Source: Cynocephalus volans (lineage: Eukaryota > Chordata > Mammalia > Dermoptera > Cynocephalidae). Taken from it: a DNA stretch of 64,000 bases. The notes below the pieces were generated by a model that ran no database searches, was not told where the DNA came from, and saw only the letters and a program-made list of their open reading frames with translations. Every line of letters begins with the position of its first letter. The first letter of the stretch is position 1. Shown here in pieces: positions 48,314 through 59,267 of this stretch. The stretch covers positions 79,281,624 through 79,345,623 of the forward strand of contig NC_084478.1 in assembly GCF_027409185.1 (NCBI RefSeq), read 5' to 3'. The position numbers and the translations under genes are program-made.

Positions 48314-48736
48314 TGAGGGTACCTCAAAAAGTTCATGGAAAAATAGAATTAAAAGGTAATACAAGTGTGACATTGACCAAGTCACTTGACCTATCCATGC
48401 CTCAGTTTCTTCTTTAGTAAAATGGAGGTAATAATGTCTCATGGGAAGTCATGAAGGACATTTGGTTTAGGTGTCACATTTCCTAGAGGGTCTCAAGTTT
48501 AGATTTTTGGCATTATCTCCAAATGAGTCACAGAGAGATGAGTGGGGCTGAGAGAAGACATTTGTCATACAATTGAAGTTTCTGTCCTATTACTTGCAAC
48601 AGTATGTTGCATTGTGTTTTTATATGTAATAAGTGTTAATGTATTCAATATTAGCACTCAAAATATACTACAATTTTTGTAATCTTTTTAAAAAAGATAA
48701 TACAAACCTTTCCATGAACTTTTTGAAGTACCCTTG
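48314..48736. mobile_element. Mariner-like element with foreign internal DNA
   Basis: TIRs: left 'tgagggtacctcaaaaagtt' and right end 'aactttttgaagtacccttg', flanked by TA (48312-48313, 48737-48738). Inside, a near-direct repeat (aaaaggtaatacaa 48351-48364; aaaagataatacaa 48692-48705) brackets ~327 bases of non-mariner DNA including a MIR core (48366-48450, 'tgcctcagtttcttctttag'). No transposase frame. Hsmar2-related by its termini, from memory. Confidence 0.72.
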
Positions 48737-49124
48737 TATTTCTCTTGGGCAAATACCTAGGAATGTAATTTCTGGGCCTTAGGGTAGGTGTATGTTTACT
48801 TTTATAAGAAACTAACAGACTCTTTTCAAAAGTAGTTGTACCACTTTACACTCCCATCAACAATGTATGACATTTCTGGCTGCTTCACACTCTCACCAAC
48901 ATTTGGTATTATAAGTCTTTTTAATTTTAGCCATTCTAGGGAATGTTCAGTGGTATCTCATTGTGATTTTAATTTTCAGTTTCTTGATGACTAATAAATG
49001 TTAAACATTTTTTACATACTTATTAGCCATTCATATATCTTCTTTTTTGAAGTATCTGCTTATAACTTTTGCCTATCTTGTGGGGTTGTTTGTGTTTTTA
49101 TTACTGAGTTTTAGTAGGAATTTT

Positions 49125-49245
49125 GCTTGTTTGTTTGGTTTTGGTTTTGGTTTTTTGCAGGGAGCTGGTGCATGGGATCTGTACCCATGACCTTGGTGTT
49201 ATAAGGCTGCGCTCTAACCAACTGAGCTAACTGGCCAGCCAGCCC
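49125..49245 (-). mobile_element. Monomeric tRNA-derived SINE
   Basis: Reverse strand tRNA-like sequence: 'ggccagttagctcagttggt' type box A (plus strand 'accaactgagctaactggcc') and 'tgggtacagatccc' box B-like; degraded A-rich tail (plus strand ttgtttggttttgg). Short imperfect TSD aggaatttt / aggagtttt. Older than the other SINEs. Confidence 0.75.
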
Positions 49246-50339
49246 AGGAGTTTTTTATGTAGCCTACATACCAGTACTTTGTCAGATAGATGTAATGCGA
49301 ATATTTTCTCCCACAAAGTGGCTTGTCTATTCATGTGTTAATGGTCTCTTCAATGAGCAAACTTTTGTTTGTGTTTTTATATACTTTATTGTTTGATATA
49401 GTTTTAGATTTACTGAAAAATTGAGAAGATAGTACAGAGAGTTCCCATATACTCCACACCTAGTTTTTCTTCTTGTTGACATCTTACATTAGTATAGTAT
49501 ATTAATATTTGTTACAATTCATGAAATGATATTGATGCAATATTATTAACCATACTTTATTCAGATTTCCTTAGTTTTTACCTAATGTCTTTTTGCTGTT
49601 CCAGGATCCCACCCAGGATACTAAATTATGTTTAGGTATTGTGTCTCCTTTGGCTCCTCTTGGCTGTGACAGTTTCTCAGACTTTCCTTGTTTTTAATGA
49701 CCTTGAGAGTTTTGAAAAGTGCTGGTCAAGTACCTCGTAAAATGCCTCTCTATTGAAATTTGTCTGACGTTTTTCTCATGATGAGACTGGGGTTATGGGT
49801 TTGGGAGAAGAAGACCACAGAGGTGAAGTGCCATTTTTAACACATCGTGGCTAGGATACATGCTATCAACATGACTTATCACTGTTGATGTTGACCTTGA
49901 TCACCTGGCTGAGGCCGTGTTAGGTTTCTCCATTATAGAGTCACTCCTTTTTCCCCCCTTTCCATACTATACTCTTTGGAAAGAAGTCTCTATGCATGGT
50001 CCACACTTAAGGAATGCGGTGTTAGGCTTCCCCCTCCTTGAGGATGGAGCATCTACGTAAATTATTTGGAATTCTTCTGCACTGGAGATTTGTCTCTAGC
50101 AATTTTTAAAAATTTTTGATGAAGTCTAATTTACCAAATTATTTCTTGTGGCTATTGTTTTTTAGGTCCTGAGAAAACTTTGCCTACCCTATGGAGTTCT
50201 TTTGGCGTGTCTGTATTTTCTGATCTTTCTGTAATGAGAATGCATTGCTTTTGCAATAATAAAAAACAAGTTTTAAAAACATAATTTAAAAAATGCGTAA
50301 CTCTTCAGATGTGGGTTTTTTCCTACTACATTTTTTGGA

Positions 50340-50658
50340 GTTTTATTTCTAATTCATTTTTAGACAGTTATACCAGTTCTGCTGGTTTGGTAATATCTTC
50401 ATCAATTAAAAACTTTAAACCCAAATTTTGAAAAACAAAGATGTTTAAAGATGCATAAGAGATTGCAAAACCCATCTCTAGCACACCAAAATTACGAACA
50501 TGTGAAGAATCAGTAGCAAATTGCTTTTGAATCAACTGCTGATAGTTGACAGCTGATTGCCATTTTCTCACCTGGCAGGCTAGTCCTTTCCTACTCTGGA
50601 GCTGGATCTTCCTTGATAACCTAGGGCCCTGACATGTCTTCCTGGACACCTCAGACAT
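50340..50658 (-). pseudogene. Coding-like segment of unknown identity
   Basis: A 96-codon minus-strand frame (50658-50368) ends in a plausible protein-like stretch (NFGVLEMGFAISYASLNIFV, then FQNLGLKFLIDEDITKPAEL) followed by a stop and, 22 bases on, an AATAAA. The first ~35 codons overlap L2-like sequence and are probably not coding. It may be a processed pseudogene 3' end. Parent not recognised. Confidence 0.3.
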
Positions 50659-50860
50659 TCAGTCATTCATTCACTTCATTCAGCAATATTTACTGATCAC
50701 CTGTTATGTGCTAGACATTGGAGGAAACACAAAAATAAGTCAGACATCCACTCTTTCCTTCAGGAGCTCACAGTCTGTTGGATGAATGCTCAAGTGCGGT
50801 TGACAGTTACAGTATTAATATTAACTTACTATGTATCAAGCATTCTCACATGCAGACTGT
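50655..50860 (-). mobile_element. L2 3' end
   Basis: 'cattcattcacttcattcag', 'atcacctgttatgtgctaga', 'caggagctcacagtctgttg' follow the reversed L2 3' end. Confidence 0.75.
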
Positions 50861-50970
50861 ATAAAGCTTTGCATATGAAAGGGAAGTGATGATGTCAGCC
50901 TATAATAGTATGTTCACAATGAGTACAAGGCAATTTGGGGGAATTTAAATTGTTAAATTCAAGATTAAGG

Positions 50971-51071
50971 TTGGCCAGGTAGCTCAGTTGGTTAGAGCAC
51001 AGACTTATAACACCAAGGTCACAGGTTTGGATCCCCAAACCAGCCAGCTGCAAAAAAAAAAAAAAAAAAAA
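50971..51071 (+). mobile_element. Monomeric tRNA-derived SINE with A-tail
   Basis: 'ttggccaggtagctcagttg' (box A) and 'caggtttggatcccc' (box B), then 'ccagccagctgc' and about 20 A. Single tRNA-like unit; likely the ancestral SINE form. Confidence 0.88.
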
Positions 51072-51072
51072 G

Positions 51073-53505
51073 AATCAAGGTTCATTAGGTTCTTGGTTTT
51101 CCAAAAAGTTGCTCAAGCTAATAATAAATATGATTTTAAAAATCGTATACTGTTAATTTTGCTTTTGTAATTCTGAGCTTTCCAAGAAAGTAGTTTAATT
51201 ATGTTACAGAAGGTTACCATGGACAAACCAGTTTTTAAATCAGAAATAAACCAAGCAGTATGTGATCGAGCCTGCTAGTGTCTTACCCAATACCAATTAT
51301 CCCTATCTTCCTCACTCAGAAAACACCAACTTTGTTTGGGGCAGCAATATACTCAACTTCCCATACGTATAGCTCAGGGTCGCCACATGACCTAGCTCTG
51401 GCTAGTAAGGTGTAAGCAGAAGTCTACTAGATGGAGTTTCCAGAAATGCTATTGTTTTCTTGATAAAAAGAGTTTAGTTTACCAGATTCTTTAACCCTTT
51501 GCTTTATGCCCTTACCCCTTTCTTCCTGTGTAGAACACGGACAAGGTGTTTGGAAGTTGCACAGCCATTTCACAACCATACAGATGGAAAACGCACATTA
51601 AAAAGATTCTAAAGCGGGAAGCTGTAAGGATTCTCTTGAGCAGCTGCACCTATTGTGTATTGCTTACGAGGAATTTTTTGTTAAAAAAAGCAAACAAAAA
51701 AAGACCCCACCTATTTTGTTGAGCCTCCATAATAGGGTTTCTGTTACAGGCAGTCAAATGCAGTCCTGATGTATACACGACCTCAAAAGAAAAAGGTTTG
51801 CAGGAAAAAATATTTTACTTTTTACTAGGAGAAGGGGAAAATGCCTTCCTTCTGATTTGAAAAGCAATGGGATTTCCTGGCAAATGTAGAAAAGCATTTT
51901 CTACATTTCTACATGCAAAAGAAGAAAAGAACTTTTCTTTTGTTGGTCTGTATTTGCCCATGGTGGAGACAAAAAATCTAGGAGAGGAGACATAAGCTAA
52001 CTCCTGCTCATTGACTGAGTGGTTTTAAGATAGTAGTTTTCCCTTACTAAACCAGTGTTTCCTAAAATGTGTTTTAGCGTAGTAAGTTCTTGAGATGTAC
52101 CTCAGGGAAAAAAGGTTCCTTGGTCAATACGTTTGGTGGATATTGCATATCAAACCCCCTCCTCTTAGAAATTCACACTGGACATTACCTCTAGACAAAT
52201 CCTCTAGAAAAGAAACCTGGTTCACATTGTTTAACCCAATCCCTTAAAAATTTAGTAGCACCTATTTCTATCTCGGGAAATGTGCTTTGGGAAACTTCAT
52301 TAGAGAAATGAATAAAGACAAAAACTTTTAAAATCAAACTAGGTTAAATCCTCAAAGAACCAGAACAATGTCTACCCTCTGGAAATGAATCTAACAAGAT
52401 TCAGAGAGAATAAAAAGAAATGTTTTATTCACATTGGAGGGAGAGGGCCATCGGTGTAGTAAAGGGAATGAGGTATACAATGAGCAGTAAGTAAAATATC
52501 GTGAGAAGCAACACAAATTAAGCATGCGCCATCAGCACAGTGTCCCCTGAGAGGACATCAGTTGATTTTTCTCTTGAGCCTTCCAAGTATATCTGGTTTC
52601 TCCTTCCCATCAATAGATCCAAGAACACAACTAGGGCCTCAAACTATGATACAAAATTGACAGTAATAACCAGCCAGCTCCAAGAAGGATTTCATTTTCC
52701 TCTTTCTCTTGAGGAGTTCTCACCATTTAATAATTACACTTTGACTTGAGGAGGGATAATTTGTCTTCTTCCCACTTTGTGACCAAAGTACCTAAGCTCT
52801 GGCAATCAAACATACACCAAGGTGCCCTCTTAGACAGACTCGCTCCTTGGTCGCACTCAAGTATTTCTGTACTTCCTTTTGGTGACAAGCCACATCTCAA
52901 CTCATACTGAAAATATCAGCTCTGTAGGCTATGGCGAGTAACTCATTCAACGTGTTATTCTGAAATCTTCAGAAAGAGGTGGGATCACCTAGGAACTCAA
53001 AGTGAAGAAGGAGTATAAATGCGTGTAAACAGATCTTGATTACAAAAGGTACTGAGATTGGCTAATATTATTTTTATGCATAAGTCCAGGTTGGCAGGGA
53101 ATCAAGAATTTTTTTATTAAGTGTTTTCTTAGTGTCTCGTCCCCCCTGAATTCTCATAGGCATTTAACATGGTTGCTTACTTTCTTAATCTTTCATTCAA
53201 AGGTTTTTTTAAAAAAAATAACTCTTATTAGTCCCTCTTTTTGAAACTCTCTTCTCTTTTGAGGCAATGCCAGTCCTAATCTGTTTCCTCCCAATCCATC
53301 GCTATGGCCATCCCTCAGTGATCAGTTCTTAGCCCTCTGCTTCTCACACTCAAGGGTTTATTCTTTGTCATGATCTTAACTATCACTTCTAAGCAGCACC
53401 AGACCTAAATCATAAAATCATAAATTCTGGTTACTCCTCCAGCTACACTAAAGTTGAAAACTGTTAAAAGGGGGTTCCCACCCACAGGAACTGTAAGTGA
53501 TGTCT
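51073..53505. other. Unique-looking intergenic DNA
   Basis: No gene, RNA gene or clear repeat seen over ~2.4 kb. Confidence 0.45.
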
Positions 53506-53509
53506 CTTC

Positions 53510-53690
53510 ATCCATTAGTCCACTGACTCTTAACAACAGCCCTGTCAAGTAGGTATTCCTATCCCAATTTATCAATGAGGAAACTGGAGCTCAGAGATAT
53601 CAACTAACTTGTCCAAGATCATGCAACTAGTGAGTGGCAGATCAGGGATTGAAAGCCAAGTCTAGTTATCTGATGAAAATTGTTTGTTCT
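53510..53690 (-). mobile_element. MIR (minus strand)
   Basis: 'tcccaatttatcaatgagga', 'aactggagctcagagatatc', 'agtgagtggcagatcaggga' follow reversed MIR order. Confidence 0.75.
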
Positions 53691-54109
53691 TCCCACTACC
53701 CCTCATCACCTCCTTCACCAAAATGCTGGCTTTCATCACATCAGTGAAGAAGAACAGTCCTAGGTGAAGCATTTTGTCTAACCAGCAGGGATTATGAGAT
53801 GAAAAAGTAGAGAATGTGGGAAAAGTGAAAGTTCAGATGTGTTACCTTCTCCTCCTTTCCACATCCAGGTTAGCCTTACAGGCAGGCCAAGTAGTGAGTA
53901 GCTCACCTAGTGGAATGTGAGAGATGCTGGATAGGCCTACTTCCCTTCAAAACATCTTTCCAATGCCTTCCCCACCCCCACTGCTCCTAAAGTCTCCCTA
54001 GGTCTTTAATTCCTTGTGGTTCTTGTGTCTTCTTAAAGGGAGATGAAACAATAAACTCAATTATTCACATGTACTCATTTGGAATATATTTATAAACACT
54101 ATTTATTAA

Positions 54110-54330
54110 GCAAATGGGATGATATGATAACAACCACTTGTGTTTGTTTAGCTCTCTAGATTTGCAGAGCTTCATCATAATCTGAAGAAGTACTTAAGGC
54201 TGAGATTATGATCTTCATTTTACAGATAATGAAATTGTGGCTCAAAGAGTCTGAGTGACCCATCCAAAGTGACACATTTGAGCCCCACTTTCAAAACCAG
54301 GGCTCAGACTTGGTCTGAGCTCTTATTTTC
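54110..54330 (-). mobile_element. MIR-like fragment (minus strand)
   Basis: 'cattttacagataatgaaat', 'tgtggctcaaagagtctgag', then a 'gcccactttcaaaaccaggg' tRNA-like end; diverged. Confidence 0.6.
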
Positions 54331-54479
54331 AGTCTTATGCTCTTTCTTTTCTATCATAGTAACTCAAGGGGTTTACAGGTGAGAACTCAAGACAAACATA
54401 CGTGAAGAGTTAAATAACAATTCAAGGTAATAGTAAAAGTAATGTCAAAAGACAATAAAAGTTCCAAATGACTGAAAGA

Positions 54480-55000
54480 CAACGATTACTGTAGGAGTGA
54501 CAAGGAAGGTCACTGTGGGTAAGAGTCAGCAGAGAAGACCTCAAAGAGGAAGTGGGATATAAGCCTGGCCTTGGAGACCGGGCAGGAAAAGGACAGATAG
54601 AGAAGAAAGGGAGGGCATGCTAGTGTGGGGGACAGGAATAATAAAGGTACAGAGGTGAGAAAGTACAGATCTTGTTTGGAGAGAGAATGAGATCAATTTA
54701 GTTAGAGAAGAGAGATTTGTACTGAGAAAGAATGGAAAATAAGATTGAAATAGCGCTCCTGAATTTCTGACTAAAGGATTTCGACTTGTCTTACAGACAA
54801 TAAGGAACCATAAAAGGGTTTTAAGTAAGAGAGTGAAACTGTGAAAGCAGTGTTGGGCAGATTAATCTGGCAACGTGCATTATATAGGATGCATTTGTGT
54901 GCAGAGAGACTGGAGGTAAAGAAGACCAGTTAGGAGCCTATAACAGTCCATCAGGTATAGGGTGACCAGAGCCAGTGTTAGAACGGTAGTGCTGGGACCA
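54480..55000 (-). mobile_element. L2 internal fragment
   Basis: 'gaagacctcaaagaggaagt', 'gggttttaagtaagagagtg', 'gcagattaatctggcaacgt' match reversed L2 order; continuous with the type seen at 63054-63570. Confidence 0.65.
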
Positions 55001-55284
55001 TAAAGGAAGGCCAAGTGTAATTTGCCAGATGGAGAAGGAAATGTCAGAACCTGCTGAAATAAGGAGAGAGAAGAGTTGAAGTTGCCCGAGAATTTTCAAG
55101 CATAGGCGACCTGAGGAAAGAAGATGCCATGAACAGAAATGAGCAAGAGAGGTAGAGGAACTGGTCCAGGAAGTTTAGTTTTCAACTTCTTGGGTTGGAA
55201 GCAACAATGGAAGGTCCAAGTGGAACTGCCCAATGGGCAATTGAAGATGTAGAGGTGGAGCTTGGGAGAAAGGTCAAGCACAGA

Positions 55285-55430
55285 ACTGAGTTGGCCTGGT
55301 ATAACGGAAGGAGCACTGGGAGTCAGGAGACCTGGGGCCTCGTCTCTGCTCTGCCACTAATCTGTGTAGACCTGTTTTCTCCACTGTAAAGCAAGTGGAT
55401 GCTCAGGCCTTGCATATCTCTGAGGTACTC
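55285..55430 (+). mobile_element. MIR-like fragment
   Basis: 'gtataacggaaggagcactg', 'ggagtcaggagacctggggc', 'tctgctctgccactaatctg' follow MIR order on the plus strand. Confidence 0.55.
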
Positions 55431-55689
55431 TCAAGGACTATGAGTCAACTGCACTGTATTCACCTGAATATATGTTCTAAGAGAAAATCAATGTTCTGAT
55501 GGAGGAAGGGCATTAAATAATCCCCAAATGCTGACTCTGTGATAGATCTCAGAAACTCTATTCACTTAAGGAGTAAAAGAGGAAAAATCCAGCAAAGGAG
55601 ATAGAGAAGAAGTAATCAGAGCAGGAGGAGAGAAGCTCTAAATAGAAGGGATAAAATGAGGAACCAAAATTAAAAGTATTACAATAAGT

Positions 55690-56075
55690 AGGATAAATAT
55701 TTTCATCAAATATGATAAAGAATTAACATGTGTATTGAACGGAAACATTCATATGTCATTGTGGCACTGAAAATTTGTACAGTCATGTTGGAAATCATGA
55801 TTCATAAAAACATTTGTGCTCTTTGGTCTGGTAATCCCACTCCTGGAAACGTGTCCTAAAGAGAGCATTACACAGAAGAAAAAAAGCCATACACATTAAT
55901 ATGTTCAAAGCACAGAAAAATTGAGAGTTATCTAAATGTTCAATAGTAGGGAAACAGTTGAATCAAATATAATCTACTGATGGATGTAATTTTATGCGGC
56001 CATTGAAATGACAAATATGAAAGACTGTAGCAACAGGAAAAATATTTACAATAAAAAGTTTTTTAAAGCAGAATT
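55690..56075 (+). mobile_element. Ancient LINE 3' region
   Basis: 'ctggtaatcccactcctgga', 'ttatgcggccattgaaatga', then 'ttacaataaaaagtttttta' resemble an old L1-like 3' end. Confidence 0.5.
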
Positions 56076-58680
56076 TTTAAAGATATGTATACTGTAATTA
56101 TACTTATTATGTATATGTATGCAAACTGACAGAGCATGGCACATGAAAAAATGAAAATAATTGTCTTGTGTTTGCAGTATAGGTGAATATTTTCTTTTAA
56201 ACTTTCCTTTAAAGTCACAGTGGGATTTTTAAATGTTGTTTTTATTAAAAAAAAATTTAAAGAGGACATGCAACAGTGTCAAATGAAGTAGAGAGTTCAA
56301 AGAAGATGAAGATAGAGAAAAGGTCATTAAAGGTACTTCTTAAGAGGTAATTTGTGTTCTTTTAAGTACAGGAAAGTGTAAGAAGGAAACTAAATTCAGA
56401 GAATTAAGGGGTGATCTTGTGGTGAGGAAATAAAGTTTATAGTAGTCGTTCCAGCAATTTGGAAGTGAAACAAACAAAGTTGAATAGAATGGTAGCTGGA
56501 ATAGACAGCAGGATTAAAGTATCAGTGGTAATGCTTTTGTTGGTTTTGTTTTTGTTGGTTTTCATTTTAAGATGGGATAAAAATCAGTGATAGAAAAGAC
56601 TGTAAATGATGAAGGGAATAGATAAACAAAGGAACAAGAAGGAGGACCACCTCTTATTCTGGTACTGCAGGAAAGAGAGGGAGAAAGACAAAGCAGACAT
56701 AGAAGCAGAGTTATCGTGAATGGGAACCTTGACTTAAAAGAAACTGAAACTGAACGTTTTAAAGCATCGGATTTATTGAGCCAATGTGATGATTGCAACT
56801 GGCAAAACACATAGGTCAGGTCGCCCTGAGAAATGCACTTCAAAGAGGGCCAGCAGAGTTTAGCATTTTATAATCACAAGTAGGGGGAAGGGTCAAAGGA
56901 AAGAAAGACATCCCCGTCTAATTACTTCATCAGGTTTTACTAGGATGTTACTAGGTTACATCCTACATGCAGGGATCTAGGGTAAGGGTAACAAGAAGTA
57001 TTCTCGGTTACTTTATGACTTTCTGCTGTCATCATGTCTGCTTCTAAGTAAAATTGATCTTACGATAACGTTTTCCGGGACAGGTGGACGTGGCTACTGA
57101 CTTATCCCAGGTCTCCCGAGGCACTACAATTTAGCCGACCTGGTTAGAGCAGATTTTTTTTTGTTATCAAGGCAGGGAGAAGTTGAAGTATTAGATCTTC
57201 TCAGTTCTTTAGGAGACAAGGTAAGTCTTGAGAGTTTACAAGAATGAAGTTGGGGCCTTGAGAAGGTGAAAAAGACAGAAAACTGCTGTGAAATGTTCAC
57301 TGGGGACACAGCAAGCTAAGGAATGAAGGCTTAGGCAAAGTTCCAGGACATGAAGTTTTAGTGGGTCAAGACAGCCTTGTGCTCTGGCTTCATGTGCAAT
57401 CCCCTCTAGTCCTGGGAAAGAGGAAAAGATTAGCCTACAGTGAAAGTCAAGGGGGTTAAAGCTAAAGTTTAAGGGAAAGCAGCCTTAAAGTAACAGATCA
57501 CGAAGTCCAGGTAATTAGTCTTAATTAAGCATATGGGAGTTAAATGGACTGAGGAAATGAAGGAGGCTAGGTCAGTTGTGACGGGGAGAGATGGCGGGTA
57601 GGTGGGGATAATGGGCAAAGAGGCCGTGGTCATAGGAATAAAAGGGAGAGAGTGAAGATGAGGAACAGGTCATGTAACAGTGGCAGTGGGCATGAGACTG
57701 GGAAGCTAGTAAGAAGTGGAGAAGAAGGCCAGTCCATTTACCCTAACCAAAGGGATCCTGCGTAGTAGGAGAGTCCTGGATATCTAGGGAAAAAGAGGAA
57801 TCCCTTCAAAGAATGAAAAGGGGGATTTAGAAGTATTGAAGTCATTTTTTTTTCTGTAGTCCAGCCCCAACCCTCCTCTCCAGAGAGAGACCCTTTAGAA
57901 GCCAATAAGAATTAGGTATCTCTAGACAAGTAAACTATCAGAGCCAGGTCAGCAAGGGTGAGACAAGAGAAAGGCAAGGCTGGGGTCTGACTCAGGAGAC
58001 CAACAGGCTGGAAGGCAATTTTAGAGGGAGGGGGCCTAGAAGCATGAGCCCACCCTTCCCACAAATGCCTACCCAGAAACTCTTACTTCTCAAGGTTTGG
58101 GGGTTAGCTTCCCAAGTTCCATACCCCCCACCCAATCCTATAAACCTACAAGTGTTAAGATGGTATTGAAGGAGGAGAGGAATGAATGGGTGGAAAACTG
58201 AGGGGAACTAACCTAGTCCCAGTGCCCCACCCTGGCCTCAAAGTCCTAAAGCCTGATCTGAAAGAGCTGTAACAGATTTATCATTTATCTGGGGCAGCAG
58301 CCAGAGAAAGGGGAGAGGCCAGTGAAGATCCAGTTCTGGGCGTCAATTCCTGTCACCACCCCATCCTCTGTACAAACCTGCTCTACCCCTCAGTGCCGGA
58401 ACCTACAGCCATAGACAGAAGAGCTCCTCCCCCTCAGTCCGAGCAATCCACTGTTCCTTTCATTAAGTACAGGCAAGCTGTCAAATGTGTTCTCAGCAAA
58501 TATCATAAAGGAGATCAAGTCCCATTCCTGTTCCAAAGGCTGCTATCTGCTTGGGCCCTGCCCCCTGAGGCTCCTCGGGGTTCCCATCCCATAAAAAGAC
58601 TCTAACTAATGGATGCACACCAATTCAACAGTGCCAGGCCTCCAGCTGCATGTGGGGGACCCTGGCACGCAGGCTCCCTG
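56076..58680. other. Mostly unique DNA, possible LTR remnant at 56750-57130
   Basis: No gene found. 56750-57130 ('catcggatttattgagccaa' ... 'tagccgacctggttagagca') has the look of an old reversed LTR but I cannot name it. The rest is purine-rich unique sequence. Confidence 0.35.
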
Positions 58681-58689
58681 AGTTAGCAC

Positions 58690-58695
58690 TTTATT
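58690..58695 (-). terminator. Candidate P2RY4 polyadenylation signal
   Basis: AATAAA on the minus strand (plus strand tttatt), about 570 bases beyond the P2RY4 stop codon. Position plausible for a 3' UTR end; not proven. Confidence 0.4.
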
Positions 58696-59267
58696 TCAGC
58701 ACCTTGGTAGGCAAGACTATCCTGTCTTCAAGGGGGAACCAGGAAATGGGTGTGGGTGCCACATATGGCACATCCTTGGTATCTGTTATATGCCAGTGCC
58801 CCACTTCCTGATTCTGGCTATCACCATCAGATAAGTCAGGCCAATCCTGAGATTACCCCACCTTCTCCACATCTTCAGTTGAATGCTCTCGTCTGGCTGG
58901 AGAAACATATGCTATAGGAGGATGAGGGGAAATGGGATGGGGAAAGAGGACTAGGGAAGATCTCCAGGAAGCCTTATAGGATCAAGAAACAGAACCAATG
59001 GCCCCAGGAAGGGCCATAAACACAGAAAAAGAAGTAGAGGCAGAGGAGTGACTGCTACTGCCTTTGGCTAAAGAGGAGCAGGCAAGTGAAGGGTTTATGA
59101 GCAATGGGGTCACACATGATTTCTCTGCCTCCCCCCAGCCCTCAGGGTGAGGGCTTCTCTCCAGAGCCTGGGAAAGAGAAGGAAGTGCCTTATCAGGTAT
59201 CACTATTGGGTTCTCACATCTCTGCCCTGCACTCACCCCCTTTTCTCTCACTTCCCAGCTTCCAGAG

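Larger units (their letters stand above)
47845..50235 (-). mobile_element. Ancient L1 (L1M-type), interrupted
   Basis: Reversed old L1 3' UTR and ORF2 end: 'tcaagtaaagtttacataca', 'tttcatataaatggaatcat', 'cactcccatcaacaatgtat', 'ttttctcccacaaagtggct', resuming at about 50106 ('gatgaagtctaatttaccaa') to 50235. Interrupted by a mariner-like element (48314-48736), a SINE (49125-49245) and by 49370-50105, another old LINE-like block ('tagatttactgaaaaattga', 'gctcctcttggctgtgacag'). Confidence 0.75.
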
